From assembly GCF_017565425.1 (NCBI RefSeq), contig NZ_JAGEMK010000003.1, forward strand, positions 124,001-188,000: a DNA stretch of 64,000 nt, written 5' to 3'. This document shows positions 1 through 8,453 of this stretch, one piece after another. Position numbers and translations under genes: made by a program. The stretch comes from Actinotalea soli (lineage in GTDB: Bacteria; Actinomycetota; Actinomycetes; Actinomycetales; Cellulomonadaceae). The notes beneath the pieces were generated by a model. The model did not search any database, was not told the origin of the DNA, and worked only from the letters and a program-made list of their open reading frames with translations. Numbering within the stretch: the first letter of the stretch is position 1; every line of letters starts with the position of its first letter.

Positions 1-891
1 CTTGGCGGCCCACACGGTGTCCCGGTCGATGGGACCCGGGTCGGTGCTCAGCGGTCGCGCCACCTCGGCCTGCCACTCGATCAACGAGCGCTCGGCCACG
101 GGGAGGTACGCGGTCTCGGGCACGTCCTCGACCCGCAGGTAGAGCGGGTTGACGAAGCGACGGGTGGTGGGCAGGTAGGGCGAGGGGGTGAGGGGAGGCA
201 TGGGCTCGGCCGCGTGCAGCGGGTTGATCAGCACGAAGTCCGCACCGCAGCGGCGGGCAGCCAGCCAGGCCATCTCCCCCAGGTCCGCGAGGTCACCCAC
301 CCCCCAGGACTGGTGCGAGCGCACCGAGTACAGCTGGGCCATGAGACCCCAGCCACGGGTCTCGCCGACTCCTGCCGGCAGCTCGAGGCGGCCGGGGGTC
401 ACCACGACCTCGCAGGCGGCCCGGGTCCCGTCGCTGTCGACGACCAGGGTGTGCCAGCCGAGGGGCAGGTCGGTCGGGAGGTCGAGGGTCGCGCGCCCGA
501 CCGTCCGTCCGTCGACGGTGCGCGGGGGGACGTAGACGTCGGCCTGCTCGACCGGGCGGCGACCGCCCCCGGCCTCGGGGTCGACCTCGAGGTGCGCGGT
601 GACCGGTGCCCCGTCCTCGACGTGCACCGGGACCTGGACGGTCGCGCCCTCACGGACCACCACGACGGGCGGCAGCACGTGACGCCAGGGCTCGTCCTCG
701 GCCTCGGCCAGAGCGAGGTCCACGCGCTCGGGGGACGAGGCGTCGACCCCCAGGGCGGCGAGCACGCTCACCAGGGTCTCGGTGGAGACGAAGCGGTGCC
801 CACCACCGAAGTCCCAGAAGTCGGGCACGACGCCGTGGCGCGCCGCGAGGGCGAGCAGGGGCTCGGGCAGGGCGGCGGTCGTCTCTGGCAC
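1..891 (-). CDS. malQ: 4-alpha-glucanotransferase MalQ (N-terminal part, cut by window edge)
   Basis: Amylomaltase (GH77), a cytosolic enzyme that disproportionates maltodextrins. I read the minus strand from a GTG at 891, preceded by a weak GGAT..GAGG ribosome site, as 297 open codons running off the left edge. Residues near 190-215 read RGWGLMAQLYSVRSHQSWG and those near 245-270 contain SPYLPTTRRFVNPLY, both signature stretches of actinobacterial MalQ. The first ~170 residues form the extra N-terminal region of actinobacterial and proteobacterial MalQ rather than the catalytic barrel. The catalytic residues lie outside the window. It is divergent from the MscS gene. Confidence 0.9.
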   Translation of the reverse strand, partial: MPETTAALPEPLLALAARHGVVPDFWDFGGGHRFVSTETLVSVLAALGVDASSPERVDLALAEAEDEPWRHVLPPVVVVREGATVQVPVHVEDGAPVTAHLEVDPEAGGGRRPVEQADVYVPPRTVDGRTVGRATLDLPTDLPLGWHTLVVDSDGTRAACEVVVTPGRLELPAGVGETRGWGLMAQLYSVRSHQSWGVGDLADLGEMAWLAARRCGADFVLINPLHAAEPMPPLTPSPYLPTTRRFVNPLYLRVEDVPETAYLPVAERSLIEWQAEVARPLSTDPGPIDRDTVWAAK

Positions 892-971
892 GCCTCGATC
901 CTGCCAGAGCCCCGCCAGTCCGCACCTGCGCGCGCCGCGCGGACCGACGTGAACCTCGCAGGCCGCCGAAC

Positions 972-977
972 TACCCT
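972..977 (+). promoter_or_regulatory. -10 hexamer of a probably leaderless MscS transcript
   Basis: TACCCT, six bases before the ATG at 984. No Shine-Dalgarno sequence lies in between, so the mRNA probably starts at the start codon. Confidence 0.5.
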
Positions 978-983
978 GCCCGC

Positions 984-1973
984 ATGGACGACGCCCCCGC
1001 ACCCGTGACCTGGATCCAGGAGTTCCTCGACTGGTTCCTCGGAGCCCCGCTGCAGACCCTCATCGCCATCGCCGCCGCCGTCGTGCTCCTCGCGGTGGCC
1101 CGGTGGCTCGTGGCCCGGGCCGTGCGCTCGATCGTCGAGGGCGGGGCCTCGGTGCGGTCCAAGGCGGGCAACCTGCTCACGCGGGCGGGGGCCGGCAACC
1201 TGGCCGCCGAGTCCAACCCGCTGCTGGTCGCCCGGCGCGTGCAGCGGGCCGAGACCATGGGCTCGGTGCTGCGCTCGACCGCTGGCCTCGTCGTCGGGAT
1301 CATCCTGCTGACCGCGCTCGCCAACATCTACGGCTGGGAGCTCGGGCCGCTGGTCGCCTCGGCGGGGGTGGTGGGCGTGGCCCTGGGCTTCGGTGCGCAG
1401 ACCCTGGTCAAGGACTTCCTGTCGGGAATCTTCATGCTCGTCGAGGACCAGTACGGGGTGGGCGACGTCGTGGACCTCGGCGAGGCCTCGGGGGTGGTCG
1501 AGGCGATCGGTCTGCGGGTGACGCAGATCCGCGACCTCTCGGGGACGCTCTGGTACGTGCGCAACGGCGAGGTGCTGCGCGTGGGGAACATGACCCAGGG
1601 CTGGTCGAAGGCCCTCGTCGAGGTCCTGGTCTCCCCCGACGCCGACGTCCCCCGCGCCACCGCCCTGCTCCGCACGGCCGCCCAGGAGGTCGCCGAGCAC
1701 GAAGAGCTGGGCAGGCTCCTGCTCGCCGAGGCCGACGTCACGGCCTACGAGGACCTCACGGCCGAGGGGGTGCGGCTGCGACTCATGGTCAAGACGGCCC
1801 CTGCCCAGCAGTGGCTCGTCCAGCGTGAGCTGCGGGCCAGGATCCGCGACCTGTTCGCGGCCGAGGGGCTGCCCCTGGCCCTGCCGCGACGCGAGGTGCT
1901 CGTGGAGCGGGACGCCCCCGGGCCCGTCGCCGAGGGAGCTCCCACCCGTCAGGACCAGAGCAGCACGGGCTGA
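984..1973 (+). CDS. MscS-family small-conductance mechanosensitive channel
   Basis: Inner-membrane channel that releases solutes on hypo-osmotic shock; 329 residues. Hydrophobic segments lie at about 22-46 and 97-116. The pore helix follows at about 121-153, with the MscS-type small-residue run (LVASAGVVGVALGFGAQTL). The beta domain begins at GVGDVVDLGE and a cytoplasmic alpha/beta domain follows. The last ~25 residues are polar and unlike the family core. The ATG at 984 is chosen because upstream codons are Pro/Arg-rich and unlike the family, and because a TACCCT hexamer sits six bases upstream. The 3' end overlaps the convergent PTS IIA gene by 25 bases. Confidence 0.92.
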   Translation: MDDAPAPVTWIQEFLDWFLGAPLQTLIAIAAAVVLLAVARWLVARAVRSIVEGGASVRSKAGNLLTRAGAGNLAAESNPLLVARRVQRAETMGSVLRSTAGLVVGIILLTALANIYGWELGPLVASAGVVGVALGFGAQTLVKDFLSGIFMLVEDQYGVGDVVDLGEASGVVEAIGLRVTQIRDLSGTLWYVRNGEVLRVGNMTQGWSKALVEVLVSPDADVPRATALLRTAAQEVAEHEELGRLLLAEADVTAYEDLTAEGVRLRLMVKTAPAQQWLVQRELRARIRDLFAAEGLPLALPRREVLVERDAPGPVAEGAPTRQDQSSTG

Positions 1974-2437
1974 CCCTCGCTCACCCGGTCCCCCGGTCCC
2001 ACCAGACGCAGCACGTCGTCGACCCGGGCCTGCAGGGCCACGACCGGGGAGACGGTCGGCCGGCCCCCCGCGCGCACCTGCGCCGGGCTCCAGGCCAGCA
2101 TGGGCTGCCCGGCGTGGACGAGCTCACCGTTGCCGACCACGGCGCCGAACCCGACGCCGTCGAGCTGAGCGGTCCGCAGGCCCAGGTGCACGAGCACCGC
2201 CCGGCGGTCGTCCACCTGGACCACGGCGGCGTGGGGGTAGAGGCTCATCAGGCGTCCGTCGCACGGGGCGACGACCACCACTCGCCCGCCGTCAGCCGGC
2301 TCGTCGGGCAGGATCGCGAGGCCGGGTCCGATGATCCCGTCGGCGAAGACGGGGTCGGTCACCTCGGCGGCGGCGACCACGGTGCCGCCCAGCGGTGCGA
2401 CGACCTGGACCGTCGGGCTGGTCGGCCGACCGGTCAA
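1949..2437 (-). CDS. PTS glucose-type EIIA protein (second of two)
   Basis: Stand-alone EIIA(Glc/Crr)-type phosphocarrier of 162 residues, accepting phosphate from HPr and passing it to EIIB. The pattern VAPLGGTV...DPVFADGIIGPG...H69...VLVHLG matches Crr, and both histidines of the family are kept (H69 and the phosphorylated H84), spaced 15 residues apart as in E. coli. I place the start at a TTG (2437) that overlaps the TGA of the preceding IIA gene in TTGA and is preceded by GGGGGA; longer GTG/ATG starts would add an Arg-rich, non-homologous leader. It is clearly diverged from its neighbour, so it may serve a different IIBC or have a regulatory role. Confidence 0.8.
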   Translation of the reverse strand: MTGRPTSPTVQVVAPLGGTVVAAAEVTDPVFADGIIGPGLAILPDEPADGGRVVVVAPCDGRLMSLYPHAAVVQVDDRRAVLVHLGLRTAQLDGVGFGAVVGNGELVHAGQPMLAWSPAQVRAGGRPTVSPVVALQARVDDVLRLVGPGDRVSEGQPVLLWS

Positions 2438-2904
2438 CGGTCCCCCGGGGACCAGCGCAGCAGCGGGGTCCCCCCGGCCACCACGGTCCCCACCGGGACG
2501 AGGCGCTCGACCGTCTCGGGGTCGGCCTCGACCGCGATGACCGGGCACAGGGCCGAGAGCCCTCGGGCGGTGACGTCGTCGGGCCGCCACCGCACGACGG
2601 GGGCGCCGGCCGTGACGGTCGCGCCGCGCCGCGCCAGGGTCGTGTACCCCTCCCCGCCGAGGCTCACGGTCTCGATACCGAGGTGCACCAGCACCCCGTG
2701 CGTCCCCGAGGTCACGACGAAGGCGTGGGGCTGGAGGGTCGACACGACGCCCTCCACCGGGGCGACGGCCGCCTGGACCCCCGTCGTCGGGCGGATCGCG
2801 GCACCAGGGCCGACCATGGCCTGGGCGAAGACCGGGTCCGGGACGTCGGCGAGGTCCAGGACCGTACCGGCCACAGGAGCCAGCACGGTCAGCGTCCGTG
2901 CCAC
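2434..2904 (-). CDS. PTS glucose-type EIIA protein (first of two)
   Basis: EIIA(Glc)-type phosphocarrier, 156 residues. It reads VLAPVAGTV...DVPDPVFAQAMVGPG, with H60 in PHAFVV and H74 in VLVHLG as the probable phosphotransfer histidines; one residue is missing between them relative to Crr. The GTG at 2904 lies seven bases after the IIB stop, and no earlier in-frame start gives IIA-like sequence. It sits between the IIB gene and a second IIA gene in one operon. No IIC membrane gene is present here, so the transporter must be completed from another locus, or these proteins act as regulators. Confidence 0.85.
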   Translation of the reverse strand: MARTLTVLAPVAGTVLDLADVPDPVFAQAMVGPGAAIRPTTGVQAAVAPVEGVVSTLQPHAFVVTSGTHGVLVHLGIETVSLGGEGYTTLARRGATVTAGAPVVRWRPDDVTARGLSALCPVIAVEADPETVERLVPVGTVVAGGTPLLRWSPGDR

Positions 2905-2911
2905 GACGAGC

Positions 2912-3142
2912 TCAGCGCAGGTCGTCGATGTCCGAGGCGAGGGTGTCGGCCTCAGGCCCGACCACGACCTGGACCACACGCCCCGACCGCACGACACCGA
3001 ACGCGCCGGTGGCCTTGAGCGCAGCCTCGTCGACGAGGGCCGGGTCCTCGAGCTCGACCCGCAGGCGGGTGATGCACGGCTCGAGGTCGACGACGTTGCC
3101 ATCGCCTCCGAGGGCCGCGAGGATCTGCTCAGCCTTGCTCAT
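2912..3142 (-). CDS. PTS glucose/GlcNAc-type EIIB protein
   Basis: Stand-alone EIIB domain of 76 residues. C23 in the sequence [13 protein letters not shown] is the phosphocysteine of the glucose/N-acetylglucosamine family. The ATG at 3142 follows an AGGAGGC ribosome site (rc of gcctcct at 3147-3153), which decides the start over an upstream GTG. It is the first gene of a three-gene operon (IIB-IIA-IIA). In other bacteria this domain is usually fused to IIC or IIA; separate IIB proteins of this length are common in actinobacteria. The sugar cannot be told from sequence alone. Confidence 0.88.
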   Translation of the reverse strand: MSKAEQILAALGGDGNVVDLEPCITRLRVELEDPALVDEAALKATGAFGVVRSGRVVQVVVGPEADTLASDIDDLR

Positions 3143-3234
3143 GGTGGCCTCCTGGGAACGCGATGCGGGGACTGCTCCTACCGTCACACAGTAGTCACTC
3201 CCACGCACCGGGACGGCCCTGCGCCCGCGTGCGC

Positions 3235-3240
3235 GACAAT
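3235..3240 (+). promoter_or_regulatory. -10 hexamer upstream of truncated hemoglobin
   Basis: GACAAT, six bases before the GTG at 3247. The spacing matches the leaderless pattern seen elsewhere here, although the first base differs from TANNNT. Confidence 0.4.
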
Positions 3241-3246
3241 GGCGCG

Positions 3247-3645
3247 GTGAACCCTCCTGACTCCTTCTACGCGAGCGTGGGCGGGGCCGAGACCTTCCGC
3301 CGTCTCGTCGAGGTCTTCTACGCCGAGGTGGCCCAGGACGAGGTGCTCGCCCCCATGTACCCCGAGGCCGACCTCGGGCCCGCGGCCGACCGTCTGCGCC
3401 TCTTCCTCGAGCAGTACTGGGGCGGGCCGACGACGTACAGCGACGAGCGCGGGCACCCCCGTCTGCGCATGAGGCACGCCCCCTTCCACGTCAACCCCGA
3501 CGCCCGGGACCGGTGGCTCGCCCACATGCGGACCGCCGTCGAGAGCCTCGACCTCCCGCCCCTGCAGCACGCCACGCTGTGGGACTACCTCGAGCGGGCC
3601 GCCCACGCCATGGTCAACACCTTCGAGGAGACCCCACCACGATGA
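3247..3645 (+). CDS. glbO: group II truncated hemoglobin (trHbO type)
   Basis: Small cytosolic heme protein, 132 residues, of the 2-on-2 globin group II family, linked in mycobacteria to oxygen or NO chemistry. The proximal heme ligand is H77 in MRHAPF. Y25 (helix B), Y38 (MYPE, CD1) and W90 (G8) match the heme-pocket residues of M. tuberculosis GlbO. The GTG at 3247 directly precedes the globin fold, and no further upstream start is useful. Its TGA overlaps the ATG of the thioesterase gene (ATGA), so the two are translationally coupled. Confidence 0.92.
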   Translation: MNPPDSFYASVGGAETFRRLVEVFYAEVAQDEVLAPMYPEADLGPAADRLRLFLEQYWGGPTTYSDERGHPRLRMRHAPFHVNPDARDRWLAHMRTAVESLDLPPLQHATLWDYLERAAHAMVNTFEETPPR

Positions 3646-4508
3646 CCGCCCCTGATCCCATGCGTCGCGTCCTGGACGTGCTCGACCTCGAGGTCCTGGA
3701 CCCCGACACCTTCACGGGCGGGAGCCTGCCCAAGCCGGGGGGCCGGGTCTTCGGTGGCCAGGTGCTGGCGCAGTCCCTCCTCGCCGCGGCCCGCACCGTC
3801 CCCGAGGACCGCCTGCCCCACTCCGTCCACGGGTACTTCCTGCGGGCCGGGGACGTGCGCGAGCCGATCACCTTCGCGGTCGAACGGATGCGCGACGGCA
3901 GGTCCTTCAGCGCGCGGCGCACCCACGCCCTGCAGCGCGGCGAGCCGATCCTGTCGATGATCACCTCCTTCCAGGTCGACCAGCCCGGCCTCGAGCACGC
4001 AGACCCGCCGCCGACCTCGGTGACTCCTCCGGAGGAGATCCCGAGCGCGGCCGACCTGCTGGGGGCGATCGACCACCCCGTCGCCGCCTTCTGGACCGAG
4101 TCCGCGGCCTTCGACCTGCGGCACGTGGGCTCGCCCGTCTACCTCGGTCCGGCCGAGGAGCGCACCGACCGCCAGATGGTGTGGATGCGTGCCCGGGGCC
4201 CCGTGCCCGAGGGCCAGGCCATGCACCGCGCCCTGCTGGCCTACGCCTGCGACCAGGTGATGCTCGAGCCCGTCCTGCGCCGGCACGGCCTCACCTGGGC
4301 GACGCCGGGCCTGTCGATGGCGAGCCTGGACCACGCGATGTGGTGGCACCGCGAGGTGCGGGTCGACGAGTGGCTGCTGTACGTGCAGTCCGGACCCAAC
4401 GCCCACGGCGGCCGCGGCCTGGGGGCAGCCCGGGTCTACAGCCAGGACGGGGTGCTGGTCGCGACCATCGCGCAGGAGGGCATGGTCCGCGTCCCCGAGG
4501 AGGACTGA
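3642..4508 (+). CDS. tesB: acyl-CoA thioesterase II (TesB family)
   Basis: Hydrolyses acyl-CoA to free fatty acid and CoA; 288 residues, the usual length for double-hotdog TesB. N-terminal hotdog: [17 protein letters not shown], then [14 protein letters not shown] and [13 protein letters not shown]-terminal hotdog: [19 protein letters not shown] and [18 protein letters not shown]. The ATG overlaps the glbO stop. The glbO-tesB order is frequent in actinobacteria, but a joint function is not established by the sequence. Confidence 0.93.
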   Translation: MTAPDPMRRVLDVLDLEVLDPDTFTGGSLPKPGGRVFGGQVLAQSLLAAARTVPEDRLPHSVHGYFLRAGDVREPITFAVERMRDGRSFSARRTHALQRGEPILSMITSFQVDQPGLEHADPPPTSVTPPEEIPSAADLLGAIDHPVAAFWTESAAFDLRHVGSPVYLGPAEERTDRQMVWMRARGPVPEGQAMHRALLAYACDQVMLEPVLRRHGLTWATPGLSMASLDHAMWWHREVRVDEWLLYVQSGPNAHGGRGLGAARVYSQDGVLVATIAQEGMVRVPEED

Positions 4509-4577
4509 CCTCGCACCTCGCCCGCGCAGGGCCCGCCCGGTGCCACCGTTCGTCGCGCCGTCCCGGGGCCGACGGGT

Positions 4578-4583
4578 GACACT
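4578..4583 (+). promoter_or_regulatory. -10 hexamer upstream of topoisomerase IB
   Basis: GACACT, six bases before the ATG at 4590, with no ribosome site between; a weaker match to the leaderless pattern. Confidence 0.35.
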
Positions 4584-4589
4584 GACGCC

Positions 4590-5561
4590 ATGCCACGCCT
4601 GCGCCGGGTGCGTTCGACCGATCCGGGATGGACCCGACGCCGTCACGGCCGCGGGCTCCTCTACCTCGACGAGCGCGGGGAGCGGATCGGCGACCCCGAG
4701 CTCCTGGCCCGGTGCACCGACCTGGTCATCCCCCCGGCCTGGCGGGACGTGTGGATCTGCCCGTTCGAGAACGGCCACATCCAGGCCATGGGCACCGACG
4801 ACGCCGGGCGTCGGCAGTACCTGTACCACCCGGCGTGGCGGGCGCGGCGCGACCGGGCCAAGCACGAGCACGTGCTCGAGGTGGCCCGGCGCCTGCCCCG
4901 AGCACGACGCCGGGTGGTCGCCGACCTCGCGCTGCCGGGGGTACCCAAGGAGCGGGTGCTCGCCCTGGCCTTCCGGCTGCTCGACGACGCGTACTTCCGG
5001 GCTGGCGGGGAGTCCTACGCCCGGGACAACGGCTCGTACGGGCTGGCGACGGTGCGCCGCGAGCACGTGCAGGTCGACGCCGAGGGGGTGCGCTTCTGCT
5101 ACCCGGCCAAGTCGGGCCAGCAGCGCGAGACCGTCGTCGAGGACCCCGAGATCCGCGAGCTGGTCCGTGAGCTGAAGGACCGCGAGGACGAGGACCCCGA
5201 GCTGCTCGCGTGGCGCGACGAGGACGGCTGGCACGACATCACGACGGCGGATGTGGTGAGCATGGTCAAGGCGCTGCTGGGGCCCGAGGCGCGCCCGAAG
5301 GACTTCCGCACGTGGCATGCCACCGTGCTCGCAGCCGCGGGTCTCGCCGAGCACGAGGTCCCGCGGGCCGAACGCGCCCGACGGCGCGTCGTCGCCCAGG
5401 TGGTGCGCGAGGTCGCCGAGGAGCTCGGCAACACCCCGGCGGTCTGCCGGGCCTCGTACATCGACCCCCGCCTGATCGACCTCTGGGAGCGGGGCCAGAC
5501 CATCGGCCGGCGCCGGACCCGCGGCGGGGCCGAGCGCGCGGTCATCGCGCTGCTCTCGTGA
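4590..5561 (+). CDS. DNA topoisomerase IB (poxvirus/bacterial type)
   Basis: Relaxes supercoils by nicking one strand through a 3'-phosphotyrosyl intermediate; 323 residues. Visible active-site elements: Y290 in CRASYIDPRL (nucleophile), R240 in PKDFRTWHA, K174 in YPAKSGQQR, and the N-terminal DNA-binding domain with IPPAWRDVWI and GHIQAMGTDDAGRRQY. Length and motifs fit the compact bacterial enzymes related to vaccinia topoisomerase. It is monocistronic and ends in a convergent arrangement with the rhamnogalacturonan lyase gene, with two hairpins in between. Confidence 0.93.
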   Translation: MPRLRRVRSTDPGWTRRRHGRGLLYLDERGERIGDPELLARCTDLVIPPAWRDVWICPFENGHIQAMGTDDAGRRQYLYHPAWRARRDRAKHEHVLEVARRLPRARRRVVADLALPGVPKERVLALAFRLLDDAYFRAGGESYARDNGSYGLATVRREHVQVDAEGVRFCYPAKSGQQRETVVEDPEIRELVRELKDREDEDPELLAWRDEDGWHDITTADVVSMVKALLGPEARPKDFRTWHATVLAAAGLAEHEVPRAERARRRVVAQVVREVAEELGNTPAVCRASYIDPRLIDLWERGQTIGRRRTRGGAERAVIALLS

Positions 5562-5564
5562 CGT

Positions 5565-5645
5565 GACGGGCCGGCCCACCGCACGGCGGACCGGCCCGTC
5601 TGCTCGGTCCGGGACCCAGGCCCTGGCGGGCCGGGGTCACGGACC
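5565..5645. terminator. two adjacent hairpins between convergent genes
   Basis: Hairpin 1 (5565-5600) pairs GACGGGCCGG with CCGGCCCGTC around a 16-nt loop. Hairpin 2 (5606-5645) pairs GGTCCGGGACCC with GGGTCACGGACC, with one mismatch. There is no U-tract, as is common in high-GC actinobacteria. They lie between the convergent topoisomerase and lyase genes and could stop transcription from both sides. Confidence 0.6.
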
Positions 5646-5650
5646 GCCCG

Positions 5651-8254
5651 TCACCGCCCCAGCTGGGTGATGAGCGTCTGGACGCGGTGACCGAGCACGG
5701 ACTTCGCCTCGTCGCTCACCTGCCGCCCCGTGCTGCGGTCCAGGGTGCGCTCGAACCGCTCGAGGGCGCGCACCGCCTGGTCCACCCGACCGGCGTCGAG
5801 GTGACGCTCGGCCTGGCGCAGGCTCGCCTGGAGCACCTTGTCGGTCGGCCGCTTGACCTGCCCGTCCTCGACGTACCCGTCCAGCAGCGCCGAGAGCGCC
5901 TCGAGGCCGCCGGGGGCCCAGTACTCGGGCAGCGGCACCTGGGACCAGTCGAGGTCCGAGGCGAGGTAGAAGCTCGTGTAGGCCGGCTGGTTGTAGACGG
6001 TCTGCTGACGCGCGATCTCGGCCCGGTACTGCGGGTCGTGCATCAGCGTGTAGAGCTTGCGGTCGGTCACCTCGGTCGAGAGGTAGATCCGGATGGCGCT
6101 GCTGTCCAGGGTCCGGACCAGGAGCTCCTCGCGCCAGTCACCGAAGACGTCGGCGACGAGGGACGGGTTGCCCTTGGTCCAGTTGTTGGTCGCCGTGCCC
6201 TCGGCGCTCAGCAGGGTCCCCCGCTGCCAGTCGTCGATCGTGGGCGTGACCACGGTCTCTGTGGCTGTGCCGTTGACCACCTGGGTGGTCATGTCAGCCG
6301 CCCATCGGATGGTCTGGTTGGTCCCGGGGATCGAGTCCGAGACCACCTCGCCCTGAGGGGTGTGCAGCCCGAGCGCCCCCGAGCCACCAGGCATGCTCGC
6401 CCAGGCCTCGATGCCGCGCGAGTCGGGCAGCACGTCGCCGACCATCCCGCGCCCCGTGTCCCGTCCGGAGTACGTGCCCCAGAGGACCTCACCCGTGGCG
6501 GCGTCGAGCATGGCCATGCCGTACGGCGCCCAGGCCCCGCCCTCGAAGACCATGAAGGCTTCTATGCCCTCGCGGTCCGGGTCGAGCTGACCCACGTGCA
6601 TCGCGTCGCCGTGTCCCAGCCGGGCCATCTCCCCGGGCGCTGCGCTGCCCTCGGGCATCTCGGCGAAGGCGCTGTAGAGCAGGCTGCCGTCGTGGTCGAT
6701 GGTCGCCGCCCCGTAGACGATCTCGTGCTTGCCGTCCCCGTCGACGTCGGCCGCGCTGAGCGAGTGCTGGCCCTGGGTCGTGATGGTGCCGAACTCCGGG
6801 TCGGTACCGTCCACCCCGTGCGGCCCGTCGTTGAACGGGTTGCTCATCGGGGTCCAGCCGCTGTCCACGTCCCAGACCTCGCGCAGGCGCTCGCCGTCCC
6901 AGTCGTAGGCGACGATCGTGGAGCGCGTGTAGTAGCCGCGGGCGAAGATCGCCGAGGGGCGCTGGCCGTCCAGGTAGGCCACCCCGGAGAGGAACCGGTC
7001 GACCCGGTTGCCCGGCTCGATGCGGGACATCGCGTAGTCCCCCCACATGAGCCCGTCGTCGTGCCGCTCGGGGGTGTACGGGATGGTCTGGAGCTCGGCC
7101 CCCGTGAGGCCGTCGAAGACGGTCAGGTACTCGGGGCCGTCGAGGATGAACCCTTCGAAGGCACGGAGGTCGTTGCGGGCGCTCCGGCCAGGGGCGTACT
7201 CGTCCATGAAGTAGTCGGTGAGCGCCTCGGCGTCCTGGCGGGACAACGGGTACTCGTGCTCGGGCTCGATGCCGAAGGCCTCCTCGAGGGTGGCCGGCCA
7301 GCTGCCGTCGACCACCTCGGGGTGCTCGTGCCAGCCGAGGAACATCTCGACCACGTGCTCGTAGTAGTCCTCGGCGCTCTTGCGGTAGTCGTCCTGGTGG
7401 GAGTAGCCCGCCTCGACGTCCTCGTCGGGCATCGTGACGAAGGCCGCCGCGCCCGGCTCGCCGTCCTCGTAGGCGACGGTGCGGGTGCCGGGGGCCGTCT
7501 TCATCATCATCTCCGAACGGCCGTCACCGTCGAAGTCGTAGACGAGGAACTGCGTGTAGTGCGCCCCGGCGCGGATGTTCACGCCCAGGTCGATCCGGTG
7601 CAGCAGCTCGCCCTCGAGGGTGTAGGTGTCGACGTACACCGGTCCGGTGTAGCCGACCTGGGAGACGTCCCTGGAGTTGGACGGGTCCCACTTGACGACG
7701 AACTCGTACCGCCCGTCCCCGGTGACGTCCCCGACGCTCATGTCGTTGGCCGCGTAGGTGTACTCCTCGCCGGACGGGGTGACGCCGCCGTCCGGACGCT
7801 GCAGGGGCAGGTCGTAGTACTCGTCGGCCCACGGGGCGACCTCGTCGCTGAGGTCGACCTCGTGGCCGTCGACCACCGCGGCGACGCGGTAGGTCGCGGT
7901 GCCGTCCGCACCGGGGTCGAGGTGGTTGGTGCTGTCGGTCACGGTCGCGATGCGCTCACCGTCGCGGTACACGTGGAAGTCGGCCCCGGTGAGGCCCCCC
8001 TCCCCGTGAGCGGTGGCCTCGTGACCGAGCAGCCGCCAGCTCAGGTGCACGCCGTCCTCGGTGGTCGCGGCGACCAGGCCACGGTCGAGATGCTCGAGCT
8101 GGAGGGCGTCGACCCCGCTCGGCGCCCCGCCGGGCGGTCCGTGCTTCGGGGGCTTGGCGACCGCGGTCCCTGCCGCTGTCGTGACGAGCAGGGCCGCGCA
8201 GGCGGCACCGGCGACGACACCGCGTCGCAGGGGGCTCGTGCTGAGAGAACTCAT
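5651..8254 (-). CDS. secreted rhamnogalacturonan lyase, PL11 family, with C-terminal helical domain
   Basis: Extracellular pectin enzyme that cleaves the rhamnogalacturonan I backbone (YesW/YesX relatives); 867 residues. A signal peptide of about 33 residues ends near GTAVAK. A fibronectin-III-like module follows (about 50-140). The PL11 eight-bladed propeller (about 150-785) carries several calcium-loop-like repeats, such as DVTGDGRYE, DFDGDGRSE and DVDGDGKHE. The last ~80 residues form a charged helical module resembling the FIMAH domain found at the C termini of actinobacterial secreted enzymes. The ATG at 8254 has AAGGAT six bases upstream. It stands alone, without neighbouring sugar transporters, and is probably repressed by a LacI-type regulator. 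Confidence 0.92.
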   Translation of the reverse strand: MSSLSTSPLRRGVVAGAACAALLVTTAAGTAVAKPPKHGPPGGAPSGVDALQLEHLDRGLVAATTEDGVHLSWRLLGHEATAHGEGGLTGADFHVYRDGERIATVTDSTNHLDPGADGTATYRVAAVVDGHEVDLSDEVAPWADEYYDLPLQRPDGGVTPSGEEYTYAANDMSVGDVTGDGRYEFVVKWDPSNSRDVSQVGYTGPVYVDTYTLEGELLHRIDLGVNIRAGAHYTQFLVYDFDGDGRSEMMMKTAPGTRTVAYEDGEPGAAAFVTMPDEDVEAGYSHQDDYRKSAEDYYEHVVEMFLGWHEHPEVVDGSWPATLEEAFGIEPEHEYPLSRQDAEALTDYFMDEYAPGRSARNDLRAFEGFILDGPEYLTVFDGLTGAELQTIPYTPERHDDGLMWGDYAMSRIEPGNRVDRFLSGVAYLDGQRPSAIFARGYYTRSTIVAYDWDGERLREVWDVDSGWTPMSNPFNDGPHGVDGTDPEFGTITTQGQHSLSAADVDGDGKHEIVYGAATIDHDGSLLYSAFAEMPEGSAAPGEMARLGHGDAMHVGQLDPDREGIEAFMVFEGGAWAPYGMAMLDAATGEVLWGTYSGRDTGRGMVGDVLPDSRGIEAWASMPGGSGALGLHTPQGEVVSDSIPGTNQTIRWAADMTTQVVNGTATETVVTPTIDDWQRGTLLSAEGTATNNWTKGNPSLVADVFGDWREELLVRTLDSSAIRIYLSTEVTDRKLYTLMHDPQYRAEIARQQTVYNQPAYTSFYLASDLDWSQVPLPEYWAPGGLEALSALLDGYVEDGQVKRPTDKVLQASLRQAERHLDAGRVDQAVRALERFERTLDRSTGRQVSDEAKSVLGHRVQTLITQLGR

Positions 8255-8291
8255 CGTTGAATCCTTCGGCTCGTGATGGACCCCGGCGGGT

Positions 8292-8377
8292 TGTAACGAT
8301 TCACCTCTCGGTCATCGGGCTTGTAACGATTCATCCGGGGTCCTGTGACGGTAACGAGAGGGGCCTCGGTGGGTCAA
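8292..8377 (-). promoter_or_regulatory. lyase promoter with two LacI-type operators
   Basis: On the minus strand, -35 TTGACC (8377-8372) and -10 TACCGT (8353-8348) are 18 bases apart. Just downstream lie two identical sites, TGTAACGATTCA (8292-8303 and 8322-8333), in direct orientation 30 bases apart. Each fits the centrally CG-containing half-palindrome TGNANCGNTNCA of LacI/GalR operators. Their position inside the leader suggests repression by blocking polymerase. No lacI-family gene lies in the window. Confidence 0.65.
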
Positions 8378-8453
8378 GACCCCACCCGTCCCGGTGGTGG
8401 CCCGGGCCCGCCGGGGAGAGCATGGGGAGCATGCCGACCACCACCCCGCGTCC

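Noticed and set aside
5687-8260. An 857-codon open frame on the plus strand, antisense to the rhamnogalacturonan lyase
   Set aside because: Its translation is Val/Arg/Gly/His-rich without any family motif, and it mirrors the GC-skewed codons of the real gene on the other strand; such shadows are expected at this GC content.
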